A stretch of DNA of 64,000 bases from Enterococcus plantarum (GTDB lineage: Bacteria; Bacillota; Bacilli; Lactobacillales; Enterococcaceae): NCBI RefSeq assembly GCF_001730295.1, contig NZ_MIKA01000012.1, positions 124,001 to 188,000 of the forward strand. The letters run 5' to 3'. Below are positions 17,213-26,731 of the stretch, one piece after another. The notes beneath the pieces were generated by a model, which saw only the letters and a list, made by a program, of their open reading frames with translations, made no database searches and was not told where the DNA came from. A program made the translations under genes and the position numbers. Position 1 is the stretch's first letter. Every line of letters starts with the position of its first letter.

Positions 17213-18223
17213 ATGGTGAAACGAGAGCACGTCAAAAAACTACCAAAAATAGAGCTGCATTGTCATTTAGACGGTTCTATACGCCCCGAAACTTTACGGA
17301 AAATAGCAGAACCGCAAGGCATTTCCTTACCTGTTGATGATGATCAATTAAAAAAACAATTAGTTGCTCCTGCCGATTGTCAAAACTTAAATGATTACTT
17401 AGAACGTTTTGATTTAGTGTTGTCCTGTCTACAAACTGAAGCAGCTTTAACAACCGCCGCACTCGATGTTATTCATCAGGCAGCGGAAGAACATATCCAA
17501 TACATCGAAATCCGTTTTGCGCCCTCCCTTCATACTGAAAAAGGACTTTCTCTACCTAAAGTAATCAAGGCTGTATTATCAGGTCTCCAACAAGGACAAC
17601 AACGTTTCGGTGTAAAAAGCAATGCCCTGCTATGCGGTATGCGACACGAAGACTCTGCAGCTATTGAGAAAATTGTTCAATTAGCTGAATCATTCAAAAA
17701 AGAGGGGATTGTAGGCTTTGATCTCGCTGGAAATGAACTTGATTTTCCACCTTATACGTTTGAAGAGACGCTAGAGTTAGTCAATCAATTGACGATTCCT
17801 TTAACACTTCATGCAGGTGAATGTGGTTGTGGAAAAAATGTTGCTGACGCAGTTTATTTAGGCGCTAAACGAATTGGGCACGGTATCGCTGTAAAAGACA
17901 CACCTGAATATTTTTCTTTATTGCGAGACAAAAATATTTTGATAGAAATGTGTCCTACCAGTAACTTTCAAACGAAGACCGTTACTAAATTAGCAGATTA
18001 TCCTTTCCAAACATTTATTGATGCTGGCATCAACGTCTGTATCAATACCGACAATCGTACCGTTTCTGATACAACGTTAACAGATGAATATATGAAACTT
18101 CATGAATGGTACGGCATTACTTATGCAGATATGGAGCAATTGAATCATAATGCAGTAAATGGCGCATTTATTCCGGAACATGAAAAACAAGTTCTTCATG
18201 AACAATTAAAAAATGAGTATTAA
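17213..18223 (+). CDS. add: adenosine deaminase
   Basis: Zinc-dependent deamination of adenosine and deoxyadenosine to (deoxy)inosine, making the substrate for PunA/DeoD. 336 aa. The metal motif ELHCHLDGS lies at residues 14-22, followed by the LHAGECGCG catalytic His/Glu region, RIGHGIAV and NTDNRTVSDT with the last zinc ligand. GAGAGG precedes the ATG at 17213; a GTG immediately after it is an alternative start. It is divergent from the LacI-type regulator and shares the cre-bearing intergenic region. Confidence 0.95.
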   Translation: MVKREHVKKLPKIELHCHLDGSIRPETLRKIAEPQGISLPVDDDQLKKQLVAPADCQNLNDYLERFDLVLSCLQTEAALTTAALDVIHQAAEEHIQYIEIRFAPSLHTEKGLSLPKVIKAVLSGLQQGQQRFGVKSNALLCGMRHEDSAAIEKIVQLAESFKKEGIVGFDLAGNELDFPPYTFEETLELVNQLTIPLTLHAGECGCGKNVADAVYLGAKRIGHGIAVKDTPEYFSLLRDKNILIEMCPTSNFQTKTVTKLADYPFQTFIDAGINVCINTDNRTVSDTTLTDEYMKLHEWYGITYADMEQLNHNAVNGAFIPEHEKQVLHEQLKNEY

Positions 18224-18322
18224 TTTACTATACAACCGAAACGATACATTATTTGTCTTCACAGTTAAGTAGCCAGTAACAACTCTTCCGTGTTATACAA
18301 TAAACCGATCAACTCGAACAGA

Positions 18323-18646
18323 GTGAAGAATCTGCAACTTTATCAAAACACAAAAATCGCTGGCAACAAGACTCTATATATTTCAGGACAAACACCTCAA
18401 ACTATCTAAGATCAAACAAAAGGGGTGCTTGATAAAATCACAGCTGCTTTAGAAGAACATCATTTGACGGTAAATAACTTAGTAAAAATCACGATTTATA
18501 TTACGGGTGTTGGGTATTTGCCGGGTGAGAGAAGTAAGTTAATTGAGTCTGTAGGTGAGTCAAAACCAACCTCTACATTAGTTGTTGGCGCTGGATTGAT
18601 CGACCCAGATTTCAAAGTAGAAATCGATAGAATCGCAGCTTTTTAA
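18323..18646 (+). pseudogene. RidA/YjgF-family pseudogene
   Basis: RidA proteins deaminate reactive enamine/imine intermediates. From GTG at 18323 the frame reads an N-terminal RidA-like segment (TKIAGNKTLYISGQTPQTI), hits TAA at 18407-18409, and resumes in the same frame with DQTKGVLDKITAALEEHH and the conserved C-terminal KPTSTLVVGAGLIDPDFKVEID. The loop that normally lies between these halves is also missing. A short in-frame ORF from 18425 remains but lacks the N-terminal half of the fold. The adenosine deaminase gene upstream is intact. Confidence 0.85.
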
Positions 18647-18653
18647 CGATAAA

Positions 18654-18697
18654 AAATAGACACTCGTAAACAGCAGAACGTTTACGAGTGTCTATTT
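18654..18697. terminator. bidirectional terminator between ridA remnant and methyltransferase
   Basis: An 18-bp perfect stem (18654-18671 with 18680-18697) with an 8-base loop, flanked by A-rich and T-rich sequence on both sides. It would end transcription of the convergent genes from both directions. Confidence 0.9.
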
Positions 18698-18699
18698 AA

Positions 18700-19305
18700 C
18701 TATGCTTCTTTCACGCTTCTTAAAATATAGTATCCTTTATCTTTTGTGACAATCTCAACATTCCCAAAAACTTCTGACATTTTCTTCTCAGCACTTGGTG
18801 CACCTTGTTTCTTTTGGATCACGACAGTCAACGTCCCACCGACTAACAGTCTCGGATGCGCTTCACTTAAAATTTCATGAACGACTTTTTTCCCAGCTCG
18901 GATCGGTGGATTGCTGATGATTGCAGCGTATTGCTGTTCATGGGTATCAGCGTAGATATTTGAGGTATGGATATCAACATTTTCCACATGATTTTTCTTC
19001 GCATTTTCTTGCGCTAAAGCCACTGCTCGCTGATTAACATCGATCATTTCTACCGTTCTTCCACTGAACGAAGCCAACGTTAAACCGATTGGACCGTAAC
19101 CGCAACCGACATCCAGCAATTTGCCTTCGGGAAGATTTTCCCACTCAAACGCATCAATTAACACACGAGAACCAAAGTCCACTGTATTACGGGAAAACAC
19201 TCCGCTATCGGTTAAAAACTGGAATTTCTTTCCTTTTAATTCAAACGACCACTGCTCTAAATTATGAGCTAAATCTGGATTTTCTGTATAATAATGATTA
19301 TTCAT
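18700..19305 (-). CDS. class I SAM-dependent methyltransferase, RsmC-like
   Basis: A 201-aa protein matching the C-terminal catalytic half of the 16S rRNA G1207 methyltransferase RsmC (YbxB-type in Firmicutes). SAM-binding motif I is LLDVGCGYGPIGL (about residues 72-84), motif II follows as VEMIDVNQRAV, and the N6/N2-type catalytic motif is NPPIRAGK. Single-domain length is usual in Gram-positives. It is transcribed with the downstream gene order SGNH hydrolase then methyltransferase, 10 bases apart. rRNA as target is inferred from the family. Confidence 0.85.
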   Translation of the reverse strand: MNNHYYTENPDLAHNLEQWSFELKGKKFQFLTDSGVFSRNTVDFGSRVLIDAFEWENLPEGKLLDVGCGYGPIGLTLASFSGRTVEMIDVNQRAVALAQENAKKNHVENVDIHTSNIYADTHEQQYAAIISNPPIRAGKKVVHEILSEAHPRLLVGGTLTVVIQKKQGAPSAEKKMSEVFGNVEIVTKDKGYYILRSVKEA

Positions 19306-19315
19306 TTTCTTCTTC

Positions 19316-19906
19316 CTAACTATTTTCTTTTGTCACCAGTCTACCTTTTATTTCACGAACAATCAAGGCAGCTAATAGGTCATAACCGGTTTTAGAAAAA
19401 TGAAGTCCGTCTGCTTGTAAAAATTCATCTGTGCCGGGGTAAACCACCATTGCTTTGTATAAATCAATAACAGGAATTTCATATTTAGCGCCGATTACTT
19501 TCACTCGTTCGACATATTCACGAATCCGATCATCAGCACGTGTTGGTTTTCTAGCGCAATCTACATAAGACGGTGTGAGTAAAATCACTTTTTCTTTGCC
19601 GATTTTATTAATCATTGTTTCGATGTTTTCTGCGTATTTTTCTAAAGGTACTAGATTGTCGCTATTCGTATCATTCGCGCCGAAAAAGATGGTTACGATA
19701 TCTGCTTGTTCAGCTACAACTTCTTTGTCCAAACGGTTCATTGCAGCTTGCGTGGTATCTCCTGGCATGCCAGCATTTACGATCATCACCTCTTCATAAT
19801 TTTGGGCTGCTAGATCTTCAGTGATCAGATTTTGCAAAATCGGCGTGATGGCTTCTTCGCCATATCCAGCTGTGATACTATCTCCAAATAAAACGATTTT
19901 TTTCAT
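19316..19906 (-). CDS. SGNH/GDSL-family hydrolase
   Basis: A 196-aa cytoplasmic esterase/lipase-like protein. Block I is FGDSITAGYG with the catalytic serine, block III is FFGANDTN, and block V is DGLHFSKTGYDLLA with the catalytic Asp/His pair. No signal peptide is present. The frame opens with TTG at 19909 just before ATG at 19906; the ATG is preferred with AAAGGA upstream. It is immediately upstream of the RsmC-like methyltransferase gene. Substrate is unknown; related proteins are acyl or arylesterases. Confidence 0.88.
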   Translation of the reverse strand: MKKIVLFGDSITAGYGEEAITPILQNLITEDLAAQNYEEVMIVNAGMPGDTTQAAMNRLDKEVVAEQADIVTIFFGANDTNSDNLVPLEKYAENIETMINKIGKEKVILLTPSYVDCARKPTRADDRIREYVERVKVIGAKYEIPVIDLYKAMVVYPGTDEFLQADGLHFSKTGYDLLAALIVREIKGRLVTKENS

Positions 19907-20064
19907 CAAGCATTTTCCTTTCTCAACTCGTTTTCTTTATTTATCATACCATTGAAAAGGCCGTTTTGCTGAGGCAAAGAATTATTTTAGGAATTGGTGT
20001 TAGGTCTAGCTAAATTGTGTTAAAATAGGAGCAGAAATAAATGTTGGCTTTGGTGGAGGAACCG

Positions 20065-20988
20065 ATGGACGATAAAATGAATTATTACCCCATTTCACGG
20101 AAGGAATGGCAGGGCTTCTATCATAACGGCAAAGCGCCGCTGACAGAAGAAGAGTTAGAAGATATTAAAGGCTTCAATGATCAAATTTCATTGCAGGATG
20201 TGCAGGACATTTACGTGCCACTGACCCATCTGATTCATTTATATATGAAGGAATTTGAGTCTTTGACTGTTAGTAAAGGGCTGTTTTTGCATGAATATGT
20301 GCCTGTTCCGCCTTTTATCATCGGGATCGCTGGTAGTGTGGCTGTTGGGAAAAGTACCACCGCCCGCTTGCTGCAGCTGATTTTATCCAGAACCTTTAAA
20401 CGCCGCAATGTCCAACTGATTACGACGGACGGCTTTTTGTATCCGAATAAAGTATTGGAAAAAAAGGGCATTATGGATCGGAAAGGATTTCCAGAGAGCT
20501 ATGACATGGAAAAGTTGATCGACTTTTTAAACCAAGTCAAAAACAGCCAAGAAGAAATCAAAGCACCGCTTTATTCTCATAGTGTTTATGATATCGTGGA
20601 AGGCGAATATGAAGTGATTCAACAACCAGATATTCTAATCGTGGAAGGAATCAACACACTGCAATTGCCTGCCAATCAGCAAATTTACGTCAGCGACTTC
20701 TTTGACTTTTCCGTCTTTGTAGATGCCGAACCAAAGCTGATCGAAAAATGGTACCTTGAACGTTTTGGTGCCTTACTCGATACAGCCTTTCTTGATCCAG
20801 ATAATTACTATTATCAATATGCGATCGGCAATCGTGAAGATGCCTTTGCAATGGCAAAAGAAGTTTGGAAAACGGTGAATTTGAAAAACTTAGAGGAATA
20901 TATCTTGCCAACTCGAGGCAGAGCGGATATTATACTTCATAAGACTGAAAATCATATCATTGATGAGATTTTCATGCGTAAATACTAA
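20065..20988 (+). CDS. coaA: pantothenate kinase, type I
   Basis: First step of coenzyme A synthesis, ATP-dependent phosphorylation of pantothenate. 307 aa with the P-loop GIAGSVAVGKSTTARLL, TTDGFLYPN, the RKGFPESYD substrate motif and VEGINTLQ, in the order of bacterial CoaA. The frame is open from ATG at 20041, but GGTGGAGGAACCG places the ribosome at the ATG at 20065 (MDDKMNYY). The coding sequence is somewhat more G+C rich than its neighbours. A terminator follows. Confidence 0.96.
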   Translation: MDDKMNYYPISRKEWQGFYHNGKAPLTEEELEDIKGFNDQISLQDVQDIYVPLTHLIHLYMKEFESLTVSKGLFLHEYVPVPPFIIGIAGSVAVGKSTTARLLQLILSRTFKRRNVQLITTDGFLYPNKVLEKKGIMDRKGFPESYDMEKLIDFLNQVKNSQEEIKAPLYSHSVYDIVEGEYEVIQQPDILIVEGINTLQLPANQQIYVSDFFDFSVFVDAEPKLIEKWYLERFGALLDTAFLDPDNYYYQYAIGNREDAFAMAKEVWKTVNLKNLEEYILPTRGRADIILHKTENHIIDEIFMRKY

Positions 20989-21019
20989 AGATAGATATGT
21001 ATCACTTAACTTGATTCTA

Positions 21020-21049
21020 AAAAGGTCAAAAATTTCTTTTTGACCTTTT
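21020..21049 (+). terminator. coaA terminator
   Basis: A perfect 13-bp stem AAAAGGTCAAAAA / TTTTTGACCTTTT with a TTTC loop between coaA and guaA. T residues in the 3' arm act as tail. guaA starts only 35 bases later. Confidence 0.7.
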
Positions 21050-21083
21050 ATTAGATAAATCTAAATGGATAGGGGTAATAAAT

Positions 21084-22640
21084 GTGACCAATGTTGCCGA
21101 TTTGACAACTGTCGAAAAAATTATTGTTTTAGACTTTGGTAGTCAATATAACCAATTGATTACTCGACGTATTCGTGAATTTGGCGTGTTCTCAGAATTA
21201 TTGAGCCACCGAATCACAGCGGATGAAATTCGCGAAATGGCACCAAAAGGAATTATTTTCTCTGGTGGCCCAAATAGTGTTTATGATGAAAATGCGTTTA
21301 GTATCGATCCTGAAATTTATGAATTAGGTATTCCAATTCTAGGGATTTGTTACGGTATGCAACTGATGATGCATAATTTAGGTGGAAAAGTTGAACCTGC
21401 TGGCAACCGTGAATATGGTAAGTCAGAGCTATCACTTTTGATTCCTGATTCACCTATTTTTAAAGGAACACCTGAAAAACAAATCGCTTGGATGAGTCAT
21501 GGTGACCTAGTCGCTGCCATCCCTGATAGCTTTGAAACGGTGGCAACTAGCGCAGATTGTCCGTTTGCAGCAGTTCAAAATACAGACCGCAACCTTTACG
21601 GTGTGCAATTCCATCCAGAAGTACGTCATTCTGAATATGGTAACGACTTATTACGTCACTTTACCTTTGATATTTGTCATTGCGAAGGCGACTGGACAAT
21701 GGGCAACTTCATCGAAATGGAAATCAATAAGATCCGTGAACAAGTCGGCGATAAAAAAGTCCTTCTTGGCCTTTCAGGCGGCGTGGATTCAAGCGTTGTT
21801 GGTGTGCTTTTACAAAAAGCCATCGGCGACCAATTGACATGTATCTTTGTAGATCATGGTTTATTGCGCAAAGGTGAAGCAGAACAAGTAATGGATAGTT
21901 TAGGTGGGAAATTTGGCTTAAACATCATTAAAGTAGATGCGAAAGATCGTTTCTTAGATAAATTAGCTGGTGTTTCTGATCCAGAGAAAAAACGTAAAAT
22001 CATTGGGAACGAATTCGTTTATCTTTTCGATGATGAAGCGACAAAACTTGATGGCATCGACTTCCTAGCACAAGGAACTCTTTATACAGATATCGTAGAA
22101 AGCGGAACTGAAACAGCTCAAACAATCAAATCTCACCATAATGTGGGCGGATTGCCGGAAGATATGCAATTTGAATTGATTGAACCGTTGAATACGTTAT
22201 TTAAAGATGAAGTTCGTGCATTAGGTATCGAATTAGGCATGCCAGAAGCGTTAGTTTGGCGCCAACCATTCCCTGGTCCTGGTTTAGGGATTCGTGTGCT
22301 TGGTGAAATTACTGAAGAAAAATTAGAAATCGTGCGTGATTCTGATGCGATTTTACGTGAAGAGATTGCCAATGCTGGTTTAGATCGTGATATTTGGCAG
22401 TACTTTACTGTGTTACCTGGCATCCGTAGTGTGGGTGTGATGGGTGATGGCCGTACGTATGATTATACTGTGGGTATTCGTGCAGTGACTTCGATTGATG
22501 GAATGACAGCTGATTTTGCGAGAATTCCTTGGGATGTGTTGCAGAAGATTTCTGTGAGGATCGTGAATGAAGTGGATCATGTGAATCGGATTGTTTATGA
22601 TATTACGAGTAAGCCACCTGCTACTGTGGAGTGGGAATAA
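21084..22640 (+). CDS. guaA: GMP synthase (glutamine-hydrolysing)
   Basis: Amidates XMP to GMP. The N-terminal class I glutamine amidotransferase has [15 protein letters not shown] (nucleophile Cys) and FHPEVRHS; the ATP pyrophosphatase domain has the PP-loop [10 protein letters not shown]; the C-terminal dimerisation domain ends [13 protein letters not shown]. 518 aa. The start is GTG at 21084, preceded by AGGGG. No purine riboswitch was recognised before it. The 3' end of guaA is a known integration site for genomic islands, and an integrase remnant lies downstream here. Confidence 0.97.
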   Translation: MTNVADLTTVEKIIVLDFGSQYNQLITRRIREFGVFSELLSHRITADEIREMAPKGIIFSGGPNSVYDENAFSIDPEIYELGIPILGICYGMQLMMHNLGGKVEPAGNREYGKSELSLLIPDSPIFKGTPEKQIAWMSHGDLVAAIPDSFETVATSADCPFAAVQNTDRNLYGVQFHPEVRHSEYGNDLLRHFTFDICHCEGDWTMGNFIEMEINKIREQVGDKKVLLGLSGGVDSSVVGVLLQKAIGDQLTCIFVDHGLLRKGEAEQVMDSLGGKFGLNIIKVDAKDRFLDKLAGVSDPEKKRKIIGNEFVYLFDDEATKLDGIDFLAQGTLYTDIVESGTETAQTIKSHHNVGGLPEDMQFELIEPLNTLFKDEVRALGIELGMPEALVWRQPFPGPGLGIRVLGEITEEKLEIVRDSDAILREEIANAGLDRDIWQYFTVLPGIRSVGVMGDGRTYDYTVGIRAVTSIDGMTADFARIPWDVLQKISVRIVNEVDHVNRIVYDITSKPPATVEWE

Positions 22641-22654
22641 GATAAAAAGAAAGC

Positions 22655-22690
22655 CTAAGCGTTGCTTATTACAACGCTTAGAGCTTTTTT
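22655..22690 (+). terminator. guaA terminator
   Basis: A perfect 10-bp stem CTAAGCGTTG (22655-22664) with its complement (22672-22681), 7-base loop and a T-rich tail. It also faces the convergent nuclease-domain gene. Confidence 0.9.
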
Positions 22691-22724
22691 ATTTTATTTT
22701 GGTACCCTTTTTGGTAACTACCCT

Positions 22725-23834
22725 TTATTTTTCTAAATCAATAAGTAATTCATCTAGTTGCTCACTCAAATAATCTGATGGGGTAAATTCATTTCCACTA
22801 TCTTGCCATTTTAACATTTTAATCAAATCATCAATAGTAAGAGATAAAATTAGTTTACCATTTTCTCTAAGTGTACCTCTAATGGCTTTTCCTGCATTTT
22901 CATCCTCTCCTTTTGGAGAAATCATTATTGCAACTGACCTCAATACCTTTGCGTAGAGATATTTTTCGGTAGTACATATTTCTTTTTGAGTAATCCTTTC
23001 TTCATAATTCTTAAATTCAAAAATTATATACCTTGTTTCAAAATGGTGTTTCAAAATATTCCAAAAATCATGAGAACTTTCTGTCTTAATCTTACAAATT
23101 AAATCAAATCTATACATATTACCACTTGACCCTCGTTGATCATCCCATAACATTAAATTATCATTTAATAATTTTTTTAAAACTTTAACACATAATTTTT
23201 CAAATTCTAAACAATTAGATCTCCCTTTAGGCTCCCAAGATTCTAATTCTTGAATGTAGTCATGATTCGATTCAGATTTCAAAGGTAATGCCTTCTCATC
23301 TTTAAACATTTCTTGTAGGATACTATCATTAAAATTAGGAAATAAAAACTCTTCGTCTTCCGTTGAAAAACTCAATAATGAAGTTAATTCATCAGTTAAT
23401 AAATCATTATTTCTAGTTAAATAAAACAAATTTCTGACATCAATTATTTCTATAAACTCCAATTCAGGTCTTCTTTCTATGAAACTTTCAATTCTATCAA
23501 AATCAACTACGTTTCCGACTATTATTAAGAAAGTTTTATCTTCCGACATCTTTTCGGAAAACTCTCTTTGAAATCTCTTTGCTGAGTTAAGCAATTGACT
23601 AAAAGATATTTCTTTTGTACTGAAACATTTAATTTCTACTATTATCTTATTATTTAAATAAAAATCTGCCTCTGGAGGTATTCTCATCTCTTTAAACTCA
23701 CTAAAAATATAATTACGTTTAATATCTTCAATTTGATAATACTCTAATAACTTTAATACAAAATCTTCAAACGCAAATCCTCTCAATGCATTTTTTCTGT
23801 GTCTTTCATTGTAAGATACCTTTTCATTTTCCAT
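22725..23834 (-). CDS. protein with two PD-(D/E)XK nuclease-like domains
   Basis: A 369-aa protein without a recognisable named family. Two restriction-endonuclease-like cores can be seen. Domain 1: Glu23 in a GFAFEDFVLKLL helix, Asp57 in PEADFYL and E67-I-K69. Domain 2: Glu212 in LEFEKLCVKVL, an Mrr-like QRGSSGNMYRFDLI strand with Asp244, and E273-F-K275. The real start is ATG at 23834 (MENEKVSYNERHR) after AAAGGTGGG; the frame stays open upstream only because it runs into an integrase tail. It lies convergent to guaA next to an integrase remnant and is AT-rich, so it is probably island cargo. A defence or DNA-repair nuclease is plausible but unproven. Confidence 0.7.
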   Translation of the reverse strand: MENEKVSYNERHRKNALRGFAFEDFVLKLLEYYQIEDIKRNYIFSEFKEMRIPPEADFYLNNKIIVEIKCFSTKEISFSQLLNSAKRFQREFSEKMSEDKTFLIIVGNVVDFDRIESFIERRPELEFIEIIDVRNLFYLTRNNDLLTDELTSLLSFSTEDEEFLFPNFNDSILQEMFKDEKALPLKSESNHDYIQELESWEPKGRSNCLEFEKLCVKVLKKLLNDNLMLWDDQRGSSGNMYRFDLICKIKTESSHDFWNILKHHFETRYIIFEFKNYEERITQKEICTTEKYLYAKVLRSVAIMISPKGEDENAGKAIRGTLRENGKLILSLTIDDLIKMLKWQDSGNEFTPSDYLSEQLDELLIDLEK

Positions 23835-23889
23835 AAAAACCCACCTTTTTTTACAATTCACAATAATTATAGCACTATTAAATTCTGAA

Positions 23890-24230
23890 TCATCATTATT
23901 TTTACAATGTTGATTTCCATTCCAATTAATTAAAGATTCTTTAGAGGTTTTAATATTAATTTTACCACTCAAAATTTCAGCAACCTTCCTATCAATTGTT
24001 GGATATAAATGAGAATAGGTACTAATGTAATTTGAATATCTGAATGCCCTAAACGTTTCTGCACTGCTAAAGAATTGGCATTTAACTCATTAATAAGCAA
24101 ACTTGTATGACTATATCTTAAACCTTTTGGCTGTATTTCCTTTACTTTCGCTAACTTACCATGTAATCTTTTTTAACAGAAACATACTTATTAGACTTTT
24201 AGCTAAAAAATTAGTTCTTCGGAATAATCT
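23890..24230 (-). pseudogene. decayed tyrosine recombinase (integrase), C-terminal part
   Basis: Minus-strand frames reconstruct the catalytic end of a phage/ICE-type integrase: HGKLAKVKEIQPKGLRYSHTSLLI contributes the Arg and the H-x-x-L region, then VQKRLGHSDIQITL, and after a one-base frameshift STYSHLYPTIDRKVAEILSG with the nucleophile Tyr. The tail GKINIKTSKES...NWNGNQHCKN is typical of enterococcal and lactococcal integrases. A second frameshift lies near 24180, and the N-terminal domains are gone. It sits less than 1.6 kb from the guaA 3' end, so the element can no longer excise by itself. Confidence 0.85.
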
Positions 24231-24250
24231 TCTAGTCCAATTAATTATTT

Positions 24251-25240
24251 TTAAATATATTCAAACGATGTATGAAAAACTCTTTCAATAATTTCTTCGA
24301 GTTGAAAAGAAGATATTTTATTTTCTTCAAATTTTTCAAAATATTTTGATAACTCTTGAATTTCGGAGTTTACGATATTATTCTTTATAACATAACCTTG
24401 TTCATTTGAATCTACATATTGAATTTTGATATCCTTATTACACAATGTATCTAGTAAGGTTCTCTTCAGTTGATTTATTTTATTATCCTTTTCATTGATA
24501 AAATCTTCAAAAAACCTCTTACCTAAAATAATACTTTTAGGCTTTCTAAACTTCACAGATAAATAATTCTCGTTAAGAAATGGTAAACTAAGAACAATTC
24601 TATGTTCTTCCTCAAAAGACCATTGATTAGATTTCAAGAAAATATTCAAATATATAATATTCTCAATACTTTCATCATCATCAAAAAAATTTATTGAGTT
24701 AGTTTTATTAGAATAATAATTTGGTGAATAAGTAACACCAATTAGAGTATCTTCTAGAAAACTATCCGTCTCATACTCTATGGCAATTCCTCTATTTGAA
24801 TCACCATAATGACCCCACATGTATGACTGGTTATTCCCTTCAGATAAACAACAAACCATTAAATTGTTGCCATAACTTTGAAGATTCTTAAATTCAGTGT
24901 TGGCAATTTGTTTCATAGCAGCATCATTTGATAATGTTATCTCATCTGAATTTGGAAAGATTTTTTTAAAATCACTTTCTAATTTCAAATTATGTTGTTT
25001 TAGCATTTCAAATACAATTTTTTTTGAAATAGAGATGGAGTCATCATAATCATTAAATGTTTTAACTTTTGAAAAGGATATTTCATCATTCTCTGTGTTT
25101 TTCACTACAAACTCGTTAACAGATGTAAACTTAAATATTCTAGACGGTATTGGTTTTAACAAATTAGACTCAAAACCTTCTTCAATATATAAGTCATTGA
25201 CTTGTCTTAATAAACTTTTACTAATAAATGAGCTGTTCAC
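24251..25240 (-). CDS. DUF2971-domain protein
   Basis: A 329-aa soluble protein with the DUF2971 pattern: PSRIFKFTSVNEF near the start, VCCLSEGNNQSYMWGHYGDSNRGIAIEY in the middle, and WSFEEEHRIVL later. The function of the family is not established, and members often occur in accessory or defence-rich regions. GAGGAGGG is correctly spaced for a GTG start at 25240; the upstream in-frame ATG at 25288 has no ribosome site. Low G+C, island context beside the integrase remnant and the double-nuclease protein. Confidence 0.75.
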   Translation of the reverse strand: MNSSFISKSLLRQVNDLYIEEGFESNLLKPIPSRIFKFTSVNEFVVKNTENDEISFSKVKTFNDYDDSISISKKIVFEMLKQHNLKLESDFKKIFPNSDEITLSNDAAMKQIANTEFKNLQSYGNNLMVCCLSEGNNQSYMWGHYGDSNRGIAIEYETDSFLEDTLIGVTYSPNYYSNKTNSINFFDDDESIENIIYLNIFLKSNQWSFEEEHRIVLSLPFLNENYLSVKFRKPKSIILGKRFFEDFINEKDNKINQLKRTLLDTLCNKDIKIQYVDSNEQGYVIKNNIVNSEIQELSKYFEKFEENKISSFQLEEIIERVFHTSFEYI

Positions 25241-25664
25241 TGTATTCCCTCCTCTATTACACAATTCAAACGTCCATGTGCTTCTCATAATTATAATATG
25301 ATTAAAATTTTGCTATAATATTTTATCCAATATATTCGAATTTCGTCCAATTTATGTTACTCTTTTACTTTCTCATCTAGCCTAAGTGTGAATAACTATA
25401 TTGATTCAATGAACGTATGATTGTTACCAGAAATCTTTCAATTATATAAGAATTCTGTGCCCATAACCTTTACAAACTGCTAAAAATCGATATTCGATTA
25501 CCTTTTAACCTAGAAAATATAATAGAGTAGGAAGAAGACTACAAAGTTTGGGCTTCCTTAATTTATAGTGGTTCCATCCAAACCATTTTCTTGGTCTATG
25601 ATAACAGATTATCTTACAATTATTGAATTGTCCTTTCCAAAGTTATTAAGTAGCTGAAATCAAA
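25241..25664. other. non-coding AT-rich stretch
   Basis: No convincing gene on either strand. Short open frames have no ribosome binding sites. The part near 25290-25330 probably carries the promoter for the DUF2971 gene, but no clear boxes were identified. Fragmentary protein-like sequence near 25540-25640 could be an old remnant and was not assigned. Confidence 0.5.
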
Positions 25665-26519
25665 CTACTTAAAAGATGTAAAATCAGAATAAATGGAAAG
25701 AATTTGTCCTTTGTTCTTAACAAAAGATTCTGTAATATTTTGTGGAACTTCTTTATCTAGAAAATCAAAAGAATTTATTTGTTCAAAAACTACCGGAGAA
25801 TAAAATGGCTTTGGATTAATACTTCCCACGATAGAATGTTCACTTCCTGATTCCTGTCGAGAAATAGGAGTTCCTTGCACAGTTAGTAAAACAATGCTAG
25901 GATTACTTTGTTTATCAATGGTAAGCAAGTAGATATCTTTTATTTTCTCATTATCTTGTGAGCTATAATTAAGTTCTGTAATTATTTCAGCATTAGAAAG
26001 TCTCCTATTATTGACACCAGAAACGGCTATTGAAAGTATATTGTACAGATTTAAATTTGATTGAAGATTAAAATTCAACTTATGAAAATCTGTACTAGTT
26101 ATCGGTTCATTATCATGATTTGTATAAATTAAATACAGATGCTGTAGAGTTCCAGAATTAATATTCAAAGTTAAAGTTAAACCAAATGAATACTGATATT
26201 CTCCCTCATATCCTTTTTCAAATTGTATTTGATTACTCGTAATATACTTTGCATCGAAATCTACTTTATAATCAATCTTTTCTTTTTCTGTTTTCATAAG
26301 CTCTTGAATATTATAAGTCATTGGTACTGCTACTATTAGAGTTATAATAATTGTAAGCAGGCGTGAAAAAATCGATTTGAAAAAATTTTTCAAAGCATTT
26401 TTAACCCGTATTATTTTGTACCATTTTTGATTAACTATTTTTTCTTTCTTTGAAAATCTCAATTTAATATTCACAGTTTTCTTTGTTGAATTTTTTTCTT
26501 TATTCGTAGTTTCTTCCAT
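25665..26519 (-). CDS. membrane-anchored protein of unknown function
   Basis: A 284-aa protein not assigned to a family. The first 50 residues are strongly basic and cytoplasmic, a single membrane helix follows (LLTIIITLIVAVPMTYNI, about residues 55-75), and the remaining 210 residues form a polar domain predicted outside, rich in Asn/Ser and beta-like segments. AAGGAG precedes ATG at 26519; a TTG one codon upstream is also in frame. It belongs to the low-G+C island segment with the DUF2971 and nuclease-domain genes. Whether the three act together is unknown. Confidence 0.65.
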   Translation of the reverse strand: MEETTNKEKNSTKKTVNIKLRFSKKEKIVNQKWYKIIRVKNALKNFFKSIFSRLLTIIITLIVAVPMTYNIQELMKTEKEKIDYKVDFDAKYITSNQIQFEKGYEGEYQYSFGLTLTLNINSGTLQHLYLIYTNHDNEPITSTDFHKLNFNLQSNLNLYNILSIAVSGVNNRRLSNAEIITELNYSSQDNEKIKDIYLLTIDKQSNPSIVLLTVQGTPISRQESGSEHSIVGSINPKPFYSPVVFEQINSFDFLDKEVPQNITESFVKNKGQILSIYSDFTSFK

Positions 26520-26731
26520 CAATCTAACTCCTTATTAAAACAAACGCTTAGAAATATTATTATATCATAATGACTAAAATTATTCGAAGTTTTATTGACA
26601 ATTTAAACGCTAGGCAAATTTATACAACTTATCTATTTTCATATTATTTTGATATAATGTAATTATGAGTTTTACTAACTATCTTACTGCCATTTATTAT
26701 CATTTTATAAAATTGAAAGGAGACAATCGTT

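Noticed and set aside
20989-21083. Possible purine riboswitch before guaA
   Set aside because: The short gap is occupied by the coaA terminator hairpin; none of the conserved purine-aptamer loops are present.
23834-23972. Longer N-terminus for the double-nuclease protein (frame open to 23972)
   Set aside because: The extra residues are the tail of the decayed integrase; the ribosome site and protein start fit 23834.
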